From assembly GCA_049802875.1 (NCBI GenBank), contig JBARNH010000018.1, positions 23,065 to 87,064 on the forward strand: a stretch of 64,000 bases of DNA, given 5' to 3'. A program made the translations under genes and the position numbers. The notes below the pieces were generated by a model. The model made no database searches and was not told where the DNA came from. It saw nothing but the letters and a program-made list of their open reading frames with translations. Positions 33,322 to 42,952 of the stretch are shown here, piece after piece. The number at the start of each line of letters is the position of its first letter. The stretch's first letter is position 1. The DNA is from Lutacidiplasma sp049802875 (lineage in GTDB: Archaea > Thermoplasmatota > Thermoplasmata > Lutacidiplasmatales > UBA184).

Positions 33322-33328
33322 TTTATAA
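33322..33328. promoter_or_regulatory. TATA element between eL41 and the divergent hypothetical gene
   Basis: TTTATAA reads as a TATA box on both strands. It is about 42 nt upstream of the eL41 start at 33283, and about 78 nt upstream of the GTG at 33403, which has its own weaker element (GTTATGTA near 33375). Confidence 0.5.
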
Positions 33329-33402
33329 GGCTGCCCGCCGCCGCACCGGCGAGAGCGGCCGGTCCGGCCGTCCGTTATGTACCCGCGGCCGCTCGTCGGT
33401 CC

Positions 33403-33840
33403 GTGCTGACCGCCGGAGAGCTCGAGGTCAACGTCCTCGAGTTCCGGCAGCGATCGTTCCAATTCCAACGGATCGCCTTGGTCGCGGAACGGGAGATCGC
33501 GCTGTTCTCCCGAACCGAGACCGAGACGGAGAGCCAGTTTCGCCCGAAGCTCGTGCATCTCCACCTCCTCGTGCCCGTCGAGTGGGTCGTATTCGACGAG
33601 CCGAACGACGTGCTGCTGATCGCCCGGGACGGCACGACGCCCCCCGTGCGGCTCGCGGAGCAGGTCGTCGAGGTAGGCGCGGAGCGGACCGAGTTCCCAG
33701 AGCAGGGGATCTCGTGGAAGCGGACCGGCGGTCCCTCCGGCGCGTACGTTTACGCCCCGTCGGAGCTCGCCGACCGTCTGTTCACCGCCGAGGCCTACCG
33801 TGCGCTCGGGATTGCGTCGGGACCGGCCGCGAAGGGTTAG
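33403..33840 (+). CDS. Hypothetical protein, 145 aa
   Basis: I cannot assign a family. The GTG-initiated, 145-residue soluble protein has alternating beta strands rich in Glu/Arg/Val (VLEFRQRSFQFQRIALVAEREIA cut by charged turns) and a C-terminal helix, with no Cys, signal or membrane segment. A weak TATA (GTTATGTA) 26 nt upstream suggests leaderless translation. The stop overlaps that of the convergent aquaporin gene by 4 nt. Confidence 0.6.
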   Translation: MLTAGELEVNVLEFRQRSFQFQRIALVAEREIALFSRTETETESQFRPKLVHLHLLVPVEWVVFDEPNDVLLIARDGTTPPVRLAEQVVEVGAERTEFPEQGISWKRTGGPSGAYVYAPSELADRLFTAEAYRALGIASGPAAKG

Positions 33841-34577
33841 TCCCGGAGGAATCGCTCGACCGCAGCCGCGATCAGTCCCCCGACGATCGGGGCGACCCAG
33901 AATAGCCAATCCTGTTCGATGGCCCACTGGTTGCCCGGCCAGAACGCCGACAATAGCGCCGGTGCAAAACTCCGCGCCGGGTTGATCGATGCCCCGTCGA
34001 TCGGGATCGCGACCAGGTTCGTCATCAGCAGCGTGAGGGCGATGCCCACGGGCGCGAGATTCTTCGAGGTGTTGCCACCGCGCGTGGTGAACAGCGCGAC
34101 GGTGACCAGGAAGAACGTGAAGAGTACCTCCAGCAAGAACACGGAGCCCCAGGCGACGCCGTAGGGGGAGCCGTTCCCGGAATATCCCTGGGCGGCGAGA
34201 GCGACCTGGCTCGAGATCGCACTCGACCAGAGGGTCGACGAGCCGTACGCGATCCCGGCGATCAACCCCACGGCAACGATCCCCCCCAATACTTCCGAAA
34301 TGACGTACGCCACGGCGTCGCGCGCGCTCATCCGGCCGGCGGCCCAGGCCCCGATCGTGATCGCCGGATTGAACGAGGCACCCGATATGTCGCCGAACGC
34401 GTAGGCCAATCCGAGCACTCCCAACCCGAGCGAGAAGCTGATCAGGATCACCCGCGACAGCGGGTCGAACGAGGTGGTCAGGGTCAGAGTAAAGATCGCT
34501 GCGCCGGTGACCGAGGCGAGCAGTCCGAAGGTTCCCAGGAACTCGGCGAGACACTTCTGGCCGAGCGACCACGCCAT
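33837..34577 (-). CDS. Aquaporin / MIP-family channel
   Basis: This water or glycerol channel has 246 residues and six membrane helices plus the two half-helices. The canonical NPA boxes are FNPAIT (70-72) and INPARS (about 196-198, followed by the conserved Arg). An Arg after the second NPA is the selectivity-filter residue. TTAAC on the minus strand about 28 nt upstream of the ATG gives a leaderless promoter. It is convergent with the hypothetical gene at 33403. Confidence 0.93.
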   Translation of the reverse strand: MAWSLGQKCLAEFLGTFGLLASVTGAAIFTLTLTTSFDPLSRVILISFSLGLGVLGLAYAFGDISGASFNPAITIGAWAAGRMSARDAVAYVISEVLGGIVAVGLIAGIAYGSSTLWSSAISSQVALAAQGYSGNGSPYGVAWGSVFLLEVLFTFFLVTVALFTTRGGNTSKNLAPVGIALTLLMTNLVAIPIDGASINPARSFAPALLSAFWPGNQWAIEQDWLFWVAPIVGGLIAAAVERFLRD

Positions 34578-34655
34578 CGGCCGGCGACGAGAGTTCGAGC
34601 CTGTTAAGCCTTACGTCCGAGCCGTGGGGGGCTCCCCCCGGGGGGCATCGCGAGG

Positions 34656-35801
34656 TCAGATCACGCCCATCTCGGTGAGCTTTTCCGGCAGGTAGTGCTC
34701 CGTGACGTAGTTGAGACCGTACTTCGCGAGGGACTGCTGCTCCGCCTTCTTGCCGTTCTTCAACATCAGTTCGATCTCGGCCCGCCACTCCGCGGTGCCG
34801 AACCGGGGGTCCGTCAGCTCCGCCTGGAGCGCGCGAACATCCTGTTCCGAGAGCTTGTCGGACGGGAGCTCGTAGTTCTCGATGTCCGACGCCGTGACCC
34901 CCAGGAACTCGGCCGACGGGGTGGCCAGGTAGCTCGATAGGTGGGCGGTCTTGATGGCGCCGTACGCGACGCTCGCGTAGATCCGGAACGACCAGGGGTC
35001 CCCGTCCGTGAATACGACGACCGGCAGCTTCAGCTCCTCGGTGATCCGCTTCAGGAACCGGCGGGTGGAGCGCGCCGGCTGGCCCTTCAGGTGGAGCAGG
35101 ATCGCGTCCTGGTCCTCATCGAAATTGTTCTCGGCGAGCCGGTCGACCATCCCGCCGCACTCGATCGCGATCACGAACTTCGCGTTCGTGCTGACGAACT
35201 CGATCTTTTCCTTCTCGACGTTGAACGGCAGCGAGTAACCGCCGTCGCCGACATCGTCCTTGCAGTTGATCTTCTTGACGACGCCTTTGCGATTCTTCTC
35301 CTTGATCGTGAGGTCTCCGATGACCGAGGCCCCGTTCTCTTCGGGGTGGAGTCGGAAGTCCTCGCGCAGGCGCTCGCACATCACTTCGAGGTCCTCGATC
35401 AGGAGGTTCGATTCGTCCTCGCTGTGGAACTTGGCGTCCTCCCACGCTTCGCTGATGTAGTAGAGCTCCCGCAGGGTCGAGGTCTTCTTGTCGCGGGCCA
35501 TTTCATTGATGAAGTCGACGATGTAGAACGTCCGAAGCAGCATCAGCGCGCCGTCGAGCTTCCGGGCGCTCCGGGTGCCCATCGACTTGCCGAGTCGCCA
35601 GACCCCGTCCCGCGTCTGAAAGGAGAGGTTCTGCTTCGTCCGCAGAGGCAGCCGCATCCGCGGGATCTCCCCTTCGTCCAGCTGGTGGTAGATCTGTTCG
35701 GCCAGGGCGAGGGTCGGCCGGAGGGCGTCCGCTCGGACCTTCGGAAGGTCCGCGTCGTCCTCACTCTTCGTCGCTGGCGTGCGCGCTCGCTTCGGCGGCA
35801 T
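34656..35801 (-). CDS. top6A: DNA topoisomerase VI subunit A (Spo11-like)
   Basis: This is the DNA-cleaving subunit of type IIB topoisomerase. The 381-residue protein starts at ATG 35801. The winged-helix catalytic tyrosine lies in LRELYYISE (Y114 or Y115), and the Toprim domain carries IECGGMVDRL and FTDGDPWS (the DxD metal site). The start lies 41 nt inside the 3' end of top6B, so the two are translationally linked. An Arg/Ser-rich upstream extension in this frame is a shadow of top6B. Confidence 0.96.
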   Translation of the reverse strand: MPPKRARTPATKSEDDADLPKVRADALRPTLALAEQIYHQLDEGEIPRMRLPLRTKQNLSFQTRDGVWRLGKSMGTRSARKLDGALMLLRTFYIVDFINEMARDKKTSTLRELYYISEAWEDAKFHSEDESNLLIEDLEVMCERLREDFRLHPEENGASVIGDLTIKEKNRKGVVKKINCKDDVGDGGYSLPFNVEKEKIEFVSTNAKFVIAIECGGMVDRLAENNFDEDQDAILLHLKGQPARSTRRFLKRITEELKLPVVVFTDGDPWSFRIYASVAYGAIKTAHLSSYLATPSAEFLGVTASDIENYELPSDKLSEQDVRALQAELTDPRFGTAEWRAEIELMLKNGKKAEQQSLAKYGLNYVTEHYLPEKLTEMGVI

Positions 35802-37779
35802 CGTAGTCCACCTCCCCCGCGTCGACACCGGCGGCGGACTCGGCCGCCGCGGCCTCGGCGGCTTCGACGATCGTGCGCGGAAGGCGCACGTCCCAATCCC
35901 CCGGCAGTGGGTCGGCGCCCAGAACGTGCGACTCGTCGATCCCCGCGACGTACCAGTCGAAATCGCTCGCCTCAATGTCCGCTTTCGCCGGGAACCGGAC
36001 CTCGAGGCGGGTGCGTCCGTTCGGAACGAGCTTGGGGAGCGTCCACCACGCGCGGCCGAGCGCCGGCTCGGTGCCCTCCGGTGCGGGGTCGAACGTCGCC
36101 TGCCCGAACTCCTCGGGAGGGATCTCGACGAACAGTTCGAGGACCCGAGGGCGCGGAGTGTAGTTCGTGACCTCGACCGGAACTCGGACCCCATCGTCGC
36201 CGGGGAGGAGTTGAGTCTCCACATTGACCACGTCCATGATCCGGGTGATGACGGGAGTAAGGTCGGGGATCGGCTTCCCGACGAGGTGGCTCGTCTTCTC
36301 GGCGAGCTTCGGGAGGATCCGGAGGATGATCGCGAACTTGTCGCTCGCGAAATCGCGGCGGCCCTTTCGGGAGAGATGCGCCCGGAGGTGGCGCGCAGCA
36401 GCCTGCAGGGCGAGGGTGAGCTCCTTGTCGATCTCCGGGTCCTCCGCGATCGCCTCCTTCGCCTCGCTCGTGAACGGGACCTTGGTCGACGCGACGTGGA
36501 CCAGGATCACACCGGGTCCGCTCGGGATGCCGGAACCTCCCTTCTGCTCGAGGCCGTAGCGTCGCCAGTCCAAGTTGGCGATGGCCGTCGTGATCGCGCA
36601 GGCGCCCTGCTGGAAGAGCAACGGGACGCGGTTCGCGAACCGGAGGATCTGGACCGGCTGGTCGAGGGGGAGACCCCCGCCGTACACGAGACCGACTTCG
36701 ACCATGAACGGAAACCCCGCCCGGACCTTCGGCGGGCGGCTCACCGGCGGAGCGTAGAACTCGGGTCGGAGCTCCCCGAGGACGTTGCGGAGTCCACGCT
36801 TGATGAGCATCGCGCCGATCGGGGAGAGCGAGTCGGCGGAGGGGGCGACGAGCGTCACCTCGTGCAGGGCCGCGAGCAGCCGTTCCTGCGCCTCCCCGAT
36901 CACGGAGGTCGGGGACTGCCCCGCGCGGACCCCGCATTTCGCGAACACCTCCGTTGCCGCGCGCGCGCTGACCCCGGCGAGGTCCTTCGAGAGGAACTCC
37001 CCTAGGGTCGACCGTTTGGTCGACTTGAGCAGATAGCCAAGTTCGCCCAGCTCGAGGCCATACGGGTGGGGCAGGCACTCCTTCGCGATCGGGGGCATCT
37101 CCTGCGTCGCCCGCTCGAACGTGACCCGGGTGCCGTCGGGCTCGACCAGTACGATCCGCGCGTGCGGGTTGACGATGGCCGTGCCGCGGAGGTACTCGTA
37201 CGGGGATTGTCGGCCCCGAACGTACCGCGCCTTCAGGACGAGCTCGATCCGGGTGCCGTGCGGACGGTCCCAGAGGATGAGGTCCTCGGAGACGACCTTC
37301 GGCTGGTTCTTCTGCGTGTCGATGACGAGGTCGAGCACGTGCGCCGCTTCCTCCTCCTCGACCTTGGAGAGGATGTGCGCCGGTCGAGCAGTCGTCAGGT
37401 TCGCGTACAGCACCGCGGCCGAGATGCCGATGCCTTGCTGTCCTCTCGCCTGACGATTCGAGTGGAATCGCGAGCCGTAGAGGAGCCGGGCGAACACGTT
37501 CGGTATTTCCTTGCGAAGGATGCCGGGGCCGTTGTCCGAGATCGCGACGCGGAGCCGGTCCTCGCCTTCCTTGGAGATCTCGACCGTGATCTCGGGCAGG
37601 AGGCCCGCCTCCTCGGCGGCATCGGCCGAATTGTCCACCCCCTCTTTGACCGTCGTGAGCAAGGAGCGCTGCGGGTTGTCGAAACCGAGGATCTGGCGGT
37701 TCCGTTCGAAGAACTCCGCGACCGAGATCTCACGCTGCTTCGCGGCGAGCTGCTGAGCGATGGTCGGCGGAGGCGCCAC
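35761..37779 (-). CDS. top6B: DNA topoisomerase VI subunit B
   Basis: This is the GHKL ATPase subunit that gates DNA strand passage. It has 672 residues. ATP-site motifs are KEGVDNSADA (E46, N50), DNGPGI at 82-87 and GQQGIG at 113-118. The transducer domain follows, and there is an acidic Ala-rich C-terminal tail from about 635. The long C-terminal beta domain (about 540-620) is of the type found in euryarchaeal enzymes. A TATA element at 37804-37812 is 29 nt from the ATG, so the transcript is probably leaderless. Confidence 0.96.
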   Translation of the reverse strand: MAPPPTIAQQLAAKQREISVAEFFERNRQILGFDNPQRSLLTTVKEGVDNSADAAEEAGLLPEITVEISKEGEDRLRVAISDNGPGILRKEIPNVFARLLYGSRFHSNRQARGQQGIGISAAVLYANLTTARPAHILSKVEEEEAAHVLDLVIDTQKNQPKVVSEDLILWDRPHGTRIELVLKARYVRGRQSPYEYLRGTAIVNPHARIVLVEPDGTRVTFERATQEMPPIAKECLPHPYGLELGELGYLLKSTKRSTLGEFLSKDLAGVSARAATEVFAKCGVRAGQSPTSVIGEAQERLLAALHEVTLVAPSADSLSPIGAMLIKRGLRNVLGELRPEFYAPPVSRPPKVRAGFPFMVEVGLVYGGGLPLDQPVQILRFANRVPLLFQQGACAITTAIANLDWRRYGLEQKGGSGIPSGPGVILVHVASTKVPFTSEAKEAIAEDPEIDKELTLALQAAARHLRAHLSRKGRRDFASDKFAIILRILPKLAEKTSHLVGKPIPDLTPVITRIMDVVNVETQLLPGDDGVRVPVEVTNYTPRPRVLELFVEIPPEEFGQATFDPAPEGTEPALGRAWWTLPKLVPNGRTRLEVRFPAKADIEASDFDWYVAGIDESHVLGADPLPGDWDVRLPRTIVEAAEAAAAESAAGVDAGEVDYDAAEASAHASDEE

Positions 37780-37803
37780 CGACCGAAGAGGGGCCCGCCC
37801 TTC

Positions 37804-37812
37804 GCTATAAGG
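37804..37812 (-). promoter_or_regulatory. TATA box for top6BA
   Basis: Minus-strand CCTTATAGC centred 29 nt before the top6B start codon; spacing fits a leaderless transcript. Confidence 0.65.
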
Positions 37813-37837
37813 AGCGCGTTGGAATTGAGAGATGCGA

Positions 37838-38659
37838 TCAGACCGCGCCCGGGTTCGCGGTCCCCGGACGCGTCGCCACGTCCCGCAGCACCGGACGGAA
37901 CGGGCGCCATCGGGCAGCCTCGAGGGGGTCGATCTCGAGCTGGAGGAGCTGCTCTTCGGCGGCGAGACCCGCGGCCGGCGCCTCCGTCATCTCCAAGTTC
38001 TCCCCCCGCGCGTCCCACCCGCCCGAGCCACCGCCGAACACGATGCCGTCCTCTACGCCCACCCGGTTGACGAAAACCGCGGGGAACCCGTTCTCGATCG
38101 CGCGCGCGGGCAGAAGGCGTTCGAACAGTCGGCCGCTCGTCACGGGCGAGGCGGAGATCACGACAAGCAGTTCGGCCCCGGCGAGGGCGAGCGCGCGCGA
38201 CACCTCCGGAAAGAACGCGTCGTAGCAGATCTCGAGTCCGACCGACCGAGCCGCGACCGGCACCGGTCGGCTCTCGTCGGTCGCGGTGAAGTGCGCTCCC
38301 TCCTCGAACGGCCCGAACGTCGGGAGGTACCGCTTCACCTGGGTATGGATCTCCCCGTCCGGGCGCACCGCGATCGCCGCGTTGTGAACCTCCCCATGTC
38401 GTTCGGCCGACGCGAGCGGAGCGCCGACCACGATCGTCGCGCGCGACTCCCGGGCGATCGCACGGAGGGCGGCGGTCGGGGCGTCGCCTTCCCGGAGGGC
38501 CATTCGATGGATCCGGTCCCCCACGCGGTAGCCCGAAAGGAACAGCTCGGGAAAGATCGCGAGGTCGCTCGGCGCCGCGGCCACGGCGGCCCGGATCCGC
38601 TCGACGTTCGCCGAGACGTCGCCCGGGATCGGGGCGAGCTGGGCGAGCAGAAGTCTCAT
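37838..38659 (-). CDS. Carbon-nitrogen hydrolase (nitrilase superfamily)
   Basis: This amidase-type hydrolase has 273 residues from ATG 38659. The catalytic triad is visible as E38 in FPELFLSGY, Lys in QVKRYLPTFGPFEE and Cys in EICYDAFFPE. That set defines amidase/omega-amidase/carbamoylase-like nitrilases. The ATG overlaps the last base of the stop of the upstream membrane-protein gene, so both are one transcript. Substrate unknown. Confidence 0.88.
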   Translation of the reverse strand: MRLLLAQLAPIPGDVSANVERIRAAVAAAPSDLAIFPELFLSGYRVGDRIHRMALREGDAPTAALRAIARESRATIVVGAPLASAERHGEVHNAAIAVRPDGEIHTQVKRYLPTFGPFEEGAHFTATDESRPVPVAARSVGLEICYDAFFPEVSRALALAGAELLVVISASPVTSGRLFERLLPARAIENGFPAVFVNRVGVEDGIVFGGGSGGWDARGENLEMTEAPAAGLAAEEQLLQLEIDPLEAARWRPFRPVLRDVATRPGTANPGAV

Positions 38660-39123
38660 CAGTAGAAGTATCGGCGCACCGAGATAAGATAGACGAACAG
38701 CACGACGAAGATCAGGAAGAGGACCGTGATCGAGTCGGTGAAGAACAGATAGGCGGTCGTGGCGAAGATCAGGACCACCGTGGTCCAGAGGGCCCAGGTC
38801 TCCTGTCGCCACAGCGACGTCGCGATCCCGAGCAGCGCGGCTCCCAAGATCACCACGATCGCTGCGCCCAAGAGGTCCATCGAGGGGATCAGGTCGAGGG
38901 ACGTCGGGACGAAGGTCCCCAGGTACGTCGAGAGGAGCAGCAGGAGGCCGGAGAGCACCAGGACGACCGCGAACAAGGCGATTAGGACCGAGAGCAGGGC
39001 GACCCCAAGCGGTCGGCGAGGCACGACGGGCGTGGGTTCCCAGCGGGGGGGCAGGCGGTCGAAGGTGACCGGCGTATCGCCCGAGGAAGCGGCGGCGCTC
39101 GACACGGAGGAGGTTCCGCTCAT
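38659..39123 (-). CDS. Four-helix membrane protein of unknown function
   Basis: The 154-residue protein has a Ser/Thr/Pro-rich N-terminal 38 residues and four membrane helices (about 39-66, 82-104, 110-127 and 131-148). The C-terminus is basic/aromatic (SVRRYFY). I do not recognise a family. It sits between GGPP synthase (67 nt upstream) and the nitrilase-type gene. Confidence 0.65.
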   Translation of the reverse strand: MSGTSSVSSAAASSGDTPVTFDRLPPRWEPTPVVPRRPLGVALLSVLIALFAVVLVLSGLLLLLSTYLGTFVPTSLDLIPSMDLLGAAIVVILGAALLGIATSLWRQETWALWTTVVLIFATTAYLFFTDSITVLFLIFVVLFVYLISVRRYFY

Positions 39124-39189
39124 TGGATCGGGCCCGGGCCCACTTCGATTTCGGGGTGGGAACTTGTAGCTTTCGTTCGACCGGCGGAC

Positions 39190-40248
39190 CTAGAAGCGGC
39201 GCTCGGCCGCGCCTCGCGCGAGGAGTTCGAGCAGTCGACGATACGGCCCCGGGGGGATCGGCTCCAGGGCCCGGACGGCATGGTCCGCCCATTGGGCCGC
39301 CTGAGCCCCGACGACCGCCCCGGCGTCGGTCAGGTCGGTCAGCGCCCGCAGCCGCAGGAGGTGCTTCGTCTTCTTCCTCCGGAGCTGGAACAGTCCCTCG
39401 AACTCCGCCTGCCGCTTCGGGTCGAGGCGGTCATATGCTTCGAGCGAGACGAGGGTCGGGTTGCCCTCCCGCAGGTCGGTGTAGAGCGGTTTCCCGAGCA
39501 GGTCCGGGTCGCCGTAGACATCGAGGAGGTCGTCCCGGATCTGGAAGGCGATCCCCAGCGCGCGCCCGTAGCTCGTGAGCGCGTCGGTGAGCGGCGGGGA
39601 CACCTCCGAGATCTCCGCGACCGACGAGAGCGCCGCGGCGATGATCGCCGCCGTCTTCCGCTCGACGATACGGAAGTAGTGCTCTCGGCCGGTCGAGAGC
39701 TCGAACCGGGACGACTCCTGCAGGACCTCACCCTCGACGAGGTCGGCGCACGCCTCCCCGCACTTCAGGATGATCGAGCGGGGGTACTCGGCGGCGAGCT
39801 CGAAGGCGCGGACGAACAGGTAGTCTCCCGAGACGATCGCGAGCGGGATCCCGAACGCGCGCGGCATCGACGGGCGGCCCCGGCGCGTCTCGGCGTGGTC
39901 GATGACGTCATCGTGGACGAGAGTCGCCGTGTGGATCAGCTGGAACGCCGCCGCGAGCGAGTGGATCGGCCGGGTCGACTCGGCCCCGAGCGCTCGGTGC
40001 GCCACGGCCATCAGGAGCGGACGCACGCGCTTCCCGCCAGTCGAGCACGCGTACCGGGCGGCCTCCGTCAACTGCGCGTACGTCGAACCGAGGACCTGAT
40101 GGAGCCTCCAGTCGACGTCCGCGAGGTCCCGGACGAGGACCGGTACGAGGTCCGAGACCTGGGGCAGCGCCTCCGCCCCGAACGTCTCGGTGACGAGGGC
40201 TTCGAGCGACGGCTCGAGGCCCTCCGCGGCGGGAGTCGAGCTCGTCAC
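39190..40248 (-). CDS. idsA: Polyprenyl (geranylgeranyl/farnesyl) diphosphate synthase
   Basis: This trans-prenyltransferase makes the C20 (or C15) precursor for archaeal ether lipids. It has 352 residues. The first aspartate-rich motif is D113-D-V-I-D117 and the second is D239-D-L-L-D243, both intact, with GGKRVRP near 71-77. The short spacing DDxxD marks archaeal GGPP synthases. The start overlaps the stop of the geranylgeranyl reductase gene, placing the C20 chain maker and the chain saturase in one operon. Confidence 0.94.
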   Translation of the reverse strand: MTSSTPAAEGLEPSLEALVTETFGAEALPQVSDLVPVLVRDLADVDWRLHQVLGSTYAQLTEAARYACSTGGKRVRPLLMAVAHRALGAESTRPIHSLAAAFQLIHTATLVHDDVIDHAETRRGRPSMPRAFGIPLAIVSGDYLFVRAFELAAEYPRSIILKCGEACADLVEGEVLQESSRFELSTGREHYFRIVERKTAAIIAAALSSVAEISEVSPPLTDALTSYGRALGIAFQIRDDLLDVYGDPDLLGKPLYTDLREGNPTLVSLEAYDRLDPKRQAEFEGLFQLRRKKTKHLLRLRALTDLTDAGAVVGAQAAQWADHAVRALEPIPPGPYRRLLELLARGAAERRF

Positions 40249-41345
40249 GCTCGCCTTCCGAGCCGAGCGGGCCAGCGCAGCCGCATCATGTCGTCCAGAC
40301 CGGACGCCCCGATATAGCGCATACCCAGTGCGAGGAGGGGGTCGACCCCGACGAACCGGTCACCGAACCGTTGGATCCGGGCGGCTCGCTCGAGAGGAGC
40401 GTAGAGGGCGGAACGCCACGCGGTGTCGTAGTCCGTCAGCGGGGTCCCGTCTCGCCGGTGACGCGCCGCGGCGTCGCCGGCCAACCAGCCGCTCAGCATC
40501 GCGGTAGGAATCCCCCCGCCGTTCGTCGCCATGACGAGGTTCGCCGCGTCGCCCGCGAACAGCGCGCGCCCCCGAACGAGGCTCGCCGGCGGCGGGCCGA
40601 CCGGTACCCACCAGTGGGTAGGGTCCCGGGCCGGACCTAGCCCCTGGGAGGTCAGGAAATCCTGGAGGAGGAGGTCGAGCGAGCGCCCGCGGGTTGTTCG
40701 GGTCACCCCAAGCCCGACGTTCGCGTCGGTCGCTCGGGGGAACCGCCATGCGTACCCGCCCGGGGCCGCGTGCCCGAAGTGGAGGTCGATCTCGTCGGTC
40801 AGCGGACCGTCGATCGTCGCAGTGATCATCCGGAACATCGTTCGGCGGGGGGCGAAGCCGACCGACCGACCGATCGTGGAGAGGGGTCCGTCGGCCGCGA
40901 TGACGGCCCGGGCGCGCACCGTTTCCCCCCCGGCGAGCCGGACCTCGTCCCCCTGAAGACCGACGACCCCGACCGGGTGACGAAGTTCGGCCCCGGCGCC
41001 CTCCGCGCGGTAGGCCAACGCCTTGTCGAACGCTCGCCGGGAGACCGTGAAGCCCGTGAGCGGAAACCGGAACCGGTGACCGTAGGGAGAGACGCAGGTC
41101 ATCCACCGGGTCTCCCGCAGGACGGTTCCGGGGGGAACCTCGAACGTCCGCGCGATCAACTCGGAGCAGCCGAACAGGTCGGCCAGCTCGGTCGCCGACG
41201 GGACGAACTCACCGCACTGGACCGGATGGCCCAGCTCCGGCCGATGGTCGAGGAGGAGCGTCGTCGCGCCGCCCTCCGCGGCCGCCCGGGCCGCCAGGGA
41301 CCCCGCGGGACCGGCGCCGACGACGACGACGTCGTACGACTCCAT
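40245..41345 (-). CDS. Geranylgeranyl reductase family flavoprotein
   Basis: This FAD-dependent enzyme saturates the geranylgeranyl chains of archaeal lipids. It has 366 residues. The FAD-binding GxGxxG reads VVVGAGPAGSLAA at 5-17, with an ADGPLS motif near 150 and the GDAANLVMATNGGGI C-terminal FAD motif. It resembles digeranylgeranylglycerophospholipid reductase. It lies immediately upstream of GGPP synthase and downstream of the nuo genes. Confidence 0.9.
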   Translation of the reverse strand: MESYDVVVVGAGPAGSLAARAAAEGGATTLLLDHRPELGHPVQCGEFVPSATELADLFGCSELIARTFEVPPGTVLRETRWMTCVSPYGHRFRFPLTGFTVSRRAFDKALAYRAEGAGAELRHPVGVVGLQGDEVRLAGGETVRARAVIAADGPLSTIGRSVGFAPRRTMFRMITATIDGPLTDEIDLHFGHAAPGGYAWRFPRATDANVGLGVTRTTRGRSLDLLLQDFLTSQGLGPARDPTHWWVPVGPPPASLVRGRALFAGDAANLVMATNGGGIPTAMLSGWLAGDAAARHRRDGTPLTDYDTAWRSALYAPLERAARIQRFGDRFVGVDPLLALGMRYIGASGLDDMMRLRWPARLGRRA

Positions 41346-41349
41346 GCGC

Positions 41350-42948
41350 TCAAGCTCCGACGTTCACGAAGTGGTACGCAGCCGACTGGATCGCTCCCAG
41401 GACCGGCTGAGGGTAGATGCCGAGGATGACGATCAGCGCCGCGATCAATGCGATCGCAGCGGCGCGACCGTAGCCGAGGCCCCCGATCGGGAGAACGGGA
41501 GGCCCCGAAGCGCCGACCACGGCACCGGACGCTGCGGGCTGGAGCGTCGGCGGGGCGTCGAAGAACATCACCCGGAGGACCCGAGCGTAGTAGAAGACCG
41601 AGAGGGCGCTGTTGAGCAGACCGGCCACCGCGAGCCAGATGAACCAACCCTGAGCCTGCACCGCGGCGCTGAAGAGAACGAACTTCGAGACGAAGCCGAT
41701 CGTCAGTGGGACGCCGGCGAGGGAGAGGAGCATGAGGGCGAACGACGTCCCGAGGAACGGCCGACGGACGCCGAGGCCCCGCCAGTCGGAGATCAGCGGG
41801 CCGACGCCGAGCGCCGCCACCGCCCCGACCACGAGGAACGCCCCCGTCTTCATCAGCACGTGGGCGAACACCTGCAGCGTCGCCCCTCCGAGGGCCGGCG
41901 CGGAGCCGATCGCGATCCCGATCAGCATGTAGCCGGCCTGACTGATCGAAGAGTAGGCGAGCATGCGTTTCATCTCCTTCTGAAGCAACGCGAGCACGTT
42001 CCCGACCGTCATCGTCAGTACGGCGATCACGGCGAGTGCGATCTGGAAGCTCGCGCCGAGTGCGACCGAGCCGCCCGAGAGGCCGTAGCCGCTCGGGCCC
42101 GCGATGCCGGTGACCAGGACCGGGCCAAGAAACACCAGGAAGAACGCGAAAATCCCGATCTTCTTGGTCCCACCGGCCAGGAACGCGGAGACGTCGTCGG
42201 GGGCGCCGTCGTAGACGTCGACCGCCCAGGCGTGGAACGGGACCAGCGTGATCTTGAACGCCAGACCGGCGAACAGGAAGCCGTAGCCCAGGAGCACCAG
42301 TGTCGGATACCCGACCGCGGTGCCGGCCTCGCGGAGGAGGTAGAGGTTCGTCGTCCCGTACGCCCCGAAAAGGAGCGAGGCGCCGAAGAACGAGAGGACG
42401 GTCGAGAGCGCGCCGATCACGAAGAACTTCATCGCGGCTTCGAGCCCGCGGACGTCCTTTCGAGTGTAGGCGACGAGGAGGTACGACGCGATCGACGTCA
42501 CCTCGATCGCGAGGAGCAGGAAGATCAGGTCGGATGCGATCGCGACCAGGAGCATCCCGATCGTCGCGAGGAGGAGGAGTCCGTAGAAGATCGGGGCGCC
42601 CCGTTCGTCCGAGGGGCGACTCGCGGAAGCGAGGCCGACGAGGAGTGCGGCGAGGAGGAAGATCCCCTGGAACACGAGCCCGAGGGACGTGAACCAGTAG
42701 AGCGGAGCGGTTCCCGCCGCCGGCACCGCGTCGACCTGTCCCGAGGGTATCGTGGCGAGGAACGCGAGCGGAGCGAAACCGAGATCGGCCATCACGAGGC
42801 CGAGTGCGGCGACCGTCGCCGCGACGGCGATGCCCGCGGTCAGTTCGATCCGACGGACGTGCAGCACATCCAGCAGGAAGATCAGGAGCACACCGGCCAG
42901 GAGGATGATCTCCGGGAGGAATGGACCGACGAACGAGCCGATCGTCAT
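41350..42948 (-). CDS. nuoN: Complex I subunit NuoN (proton-pumping antiporter-type)
   Basis: This is the last gene of the nuo cluster. The 532-residue protein has about 14 membrane helices and is one of three Mrp-antiporter-like proton channels. Motifs include AIEVTSIASYLLVAY, the conserved-Lys region LVPFHAWAVDVY and LQKEMKRMLAYSSISQAGYMLIG. It is 4 nt from nuoM. Confidence 0.93.
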   Translation of the reverse strand: MTIGSFVGPFLPEIILLAGVLLIFLLDVLHVRRIELTAGIAVAATVAALGLVMADLGFAPLAFLATIPSGQVDAVPAAGTAPLYWFTSLGLVFQGIFLLAALLVGLASASRPSDERGAPIFYGLLLLATIGMLLVAIASDLIFLLLAIEVTSIASYLLVAYTRKDVRGLEAAMKFFVIGALSTVLSFFGASLLFGAYGTTNLYLLREAGTAVGYPTLVLLGYGFLFAGLAFKITLVPFHAWAVDVYDGAPDDVSAFLAGGTKKIGIFAFFLVFLGPVLVTGIAGPSGYGLSGGSVALGASFQIALAVIAVLTMTVGNVLALLQKEMKRMLAYSSISQAGYMLIGIAIGSAPALGGATLQVFAHVLMKTGAFLVVGAVAALGVGPLISDWRGLGVRRPFLGTSFALMLLSLAGVPLTIGFVSKFVLFSAAVQAQGWFIWLAVAGLLNSALSVFYYARVLRVMFFDAPPTLQPAASGAVVGASGPPVLPIGGLGYGRAAAIALIAALIVILGIYPQPVLGAIQSAAYHFVNVGA

Positions 42949-42952
42949 GGCG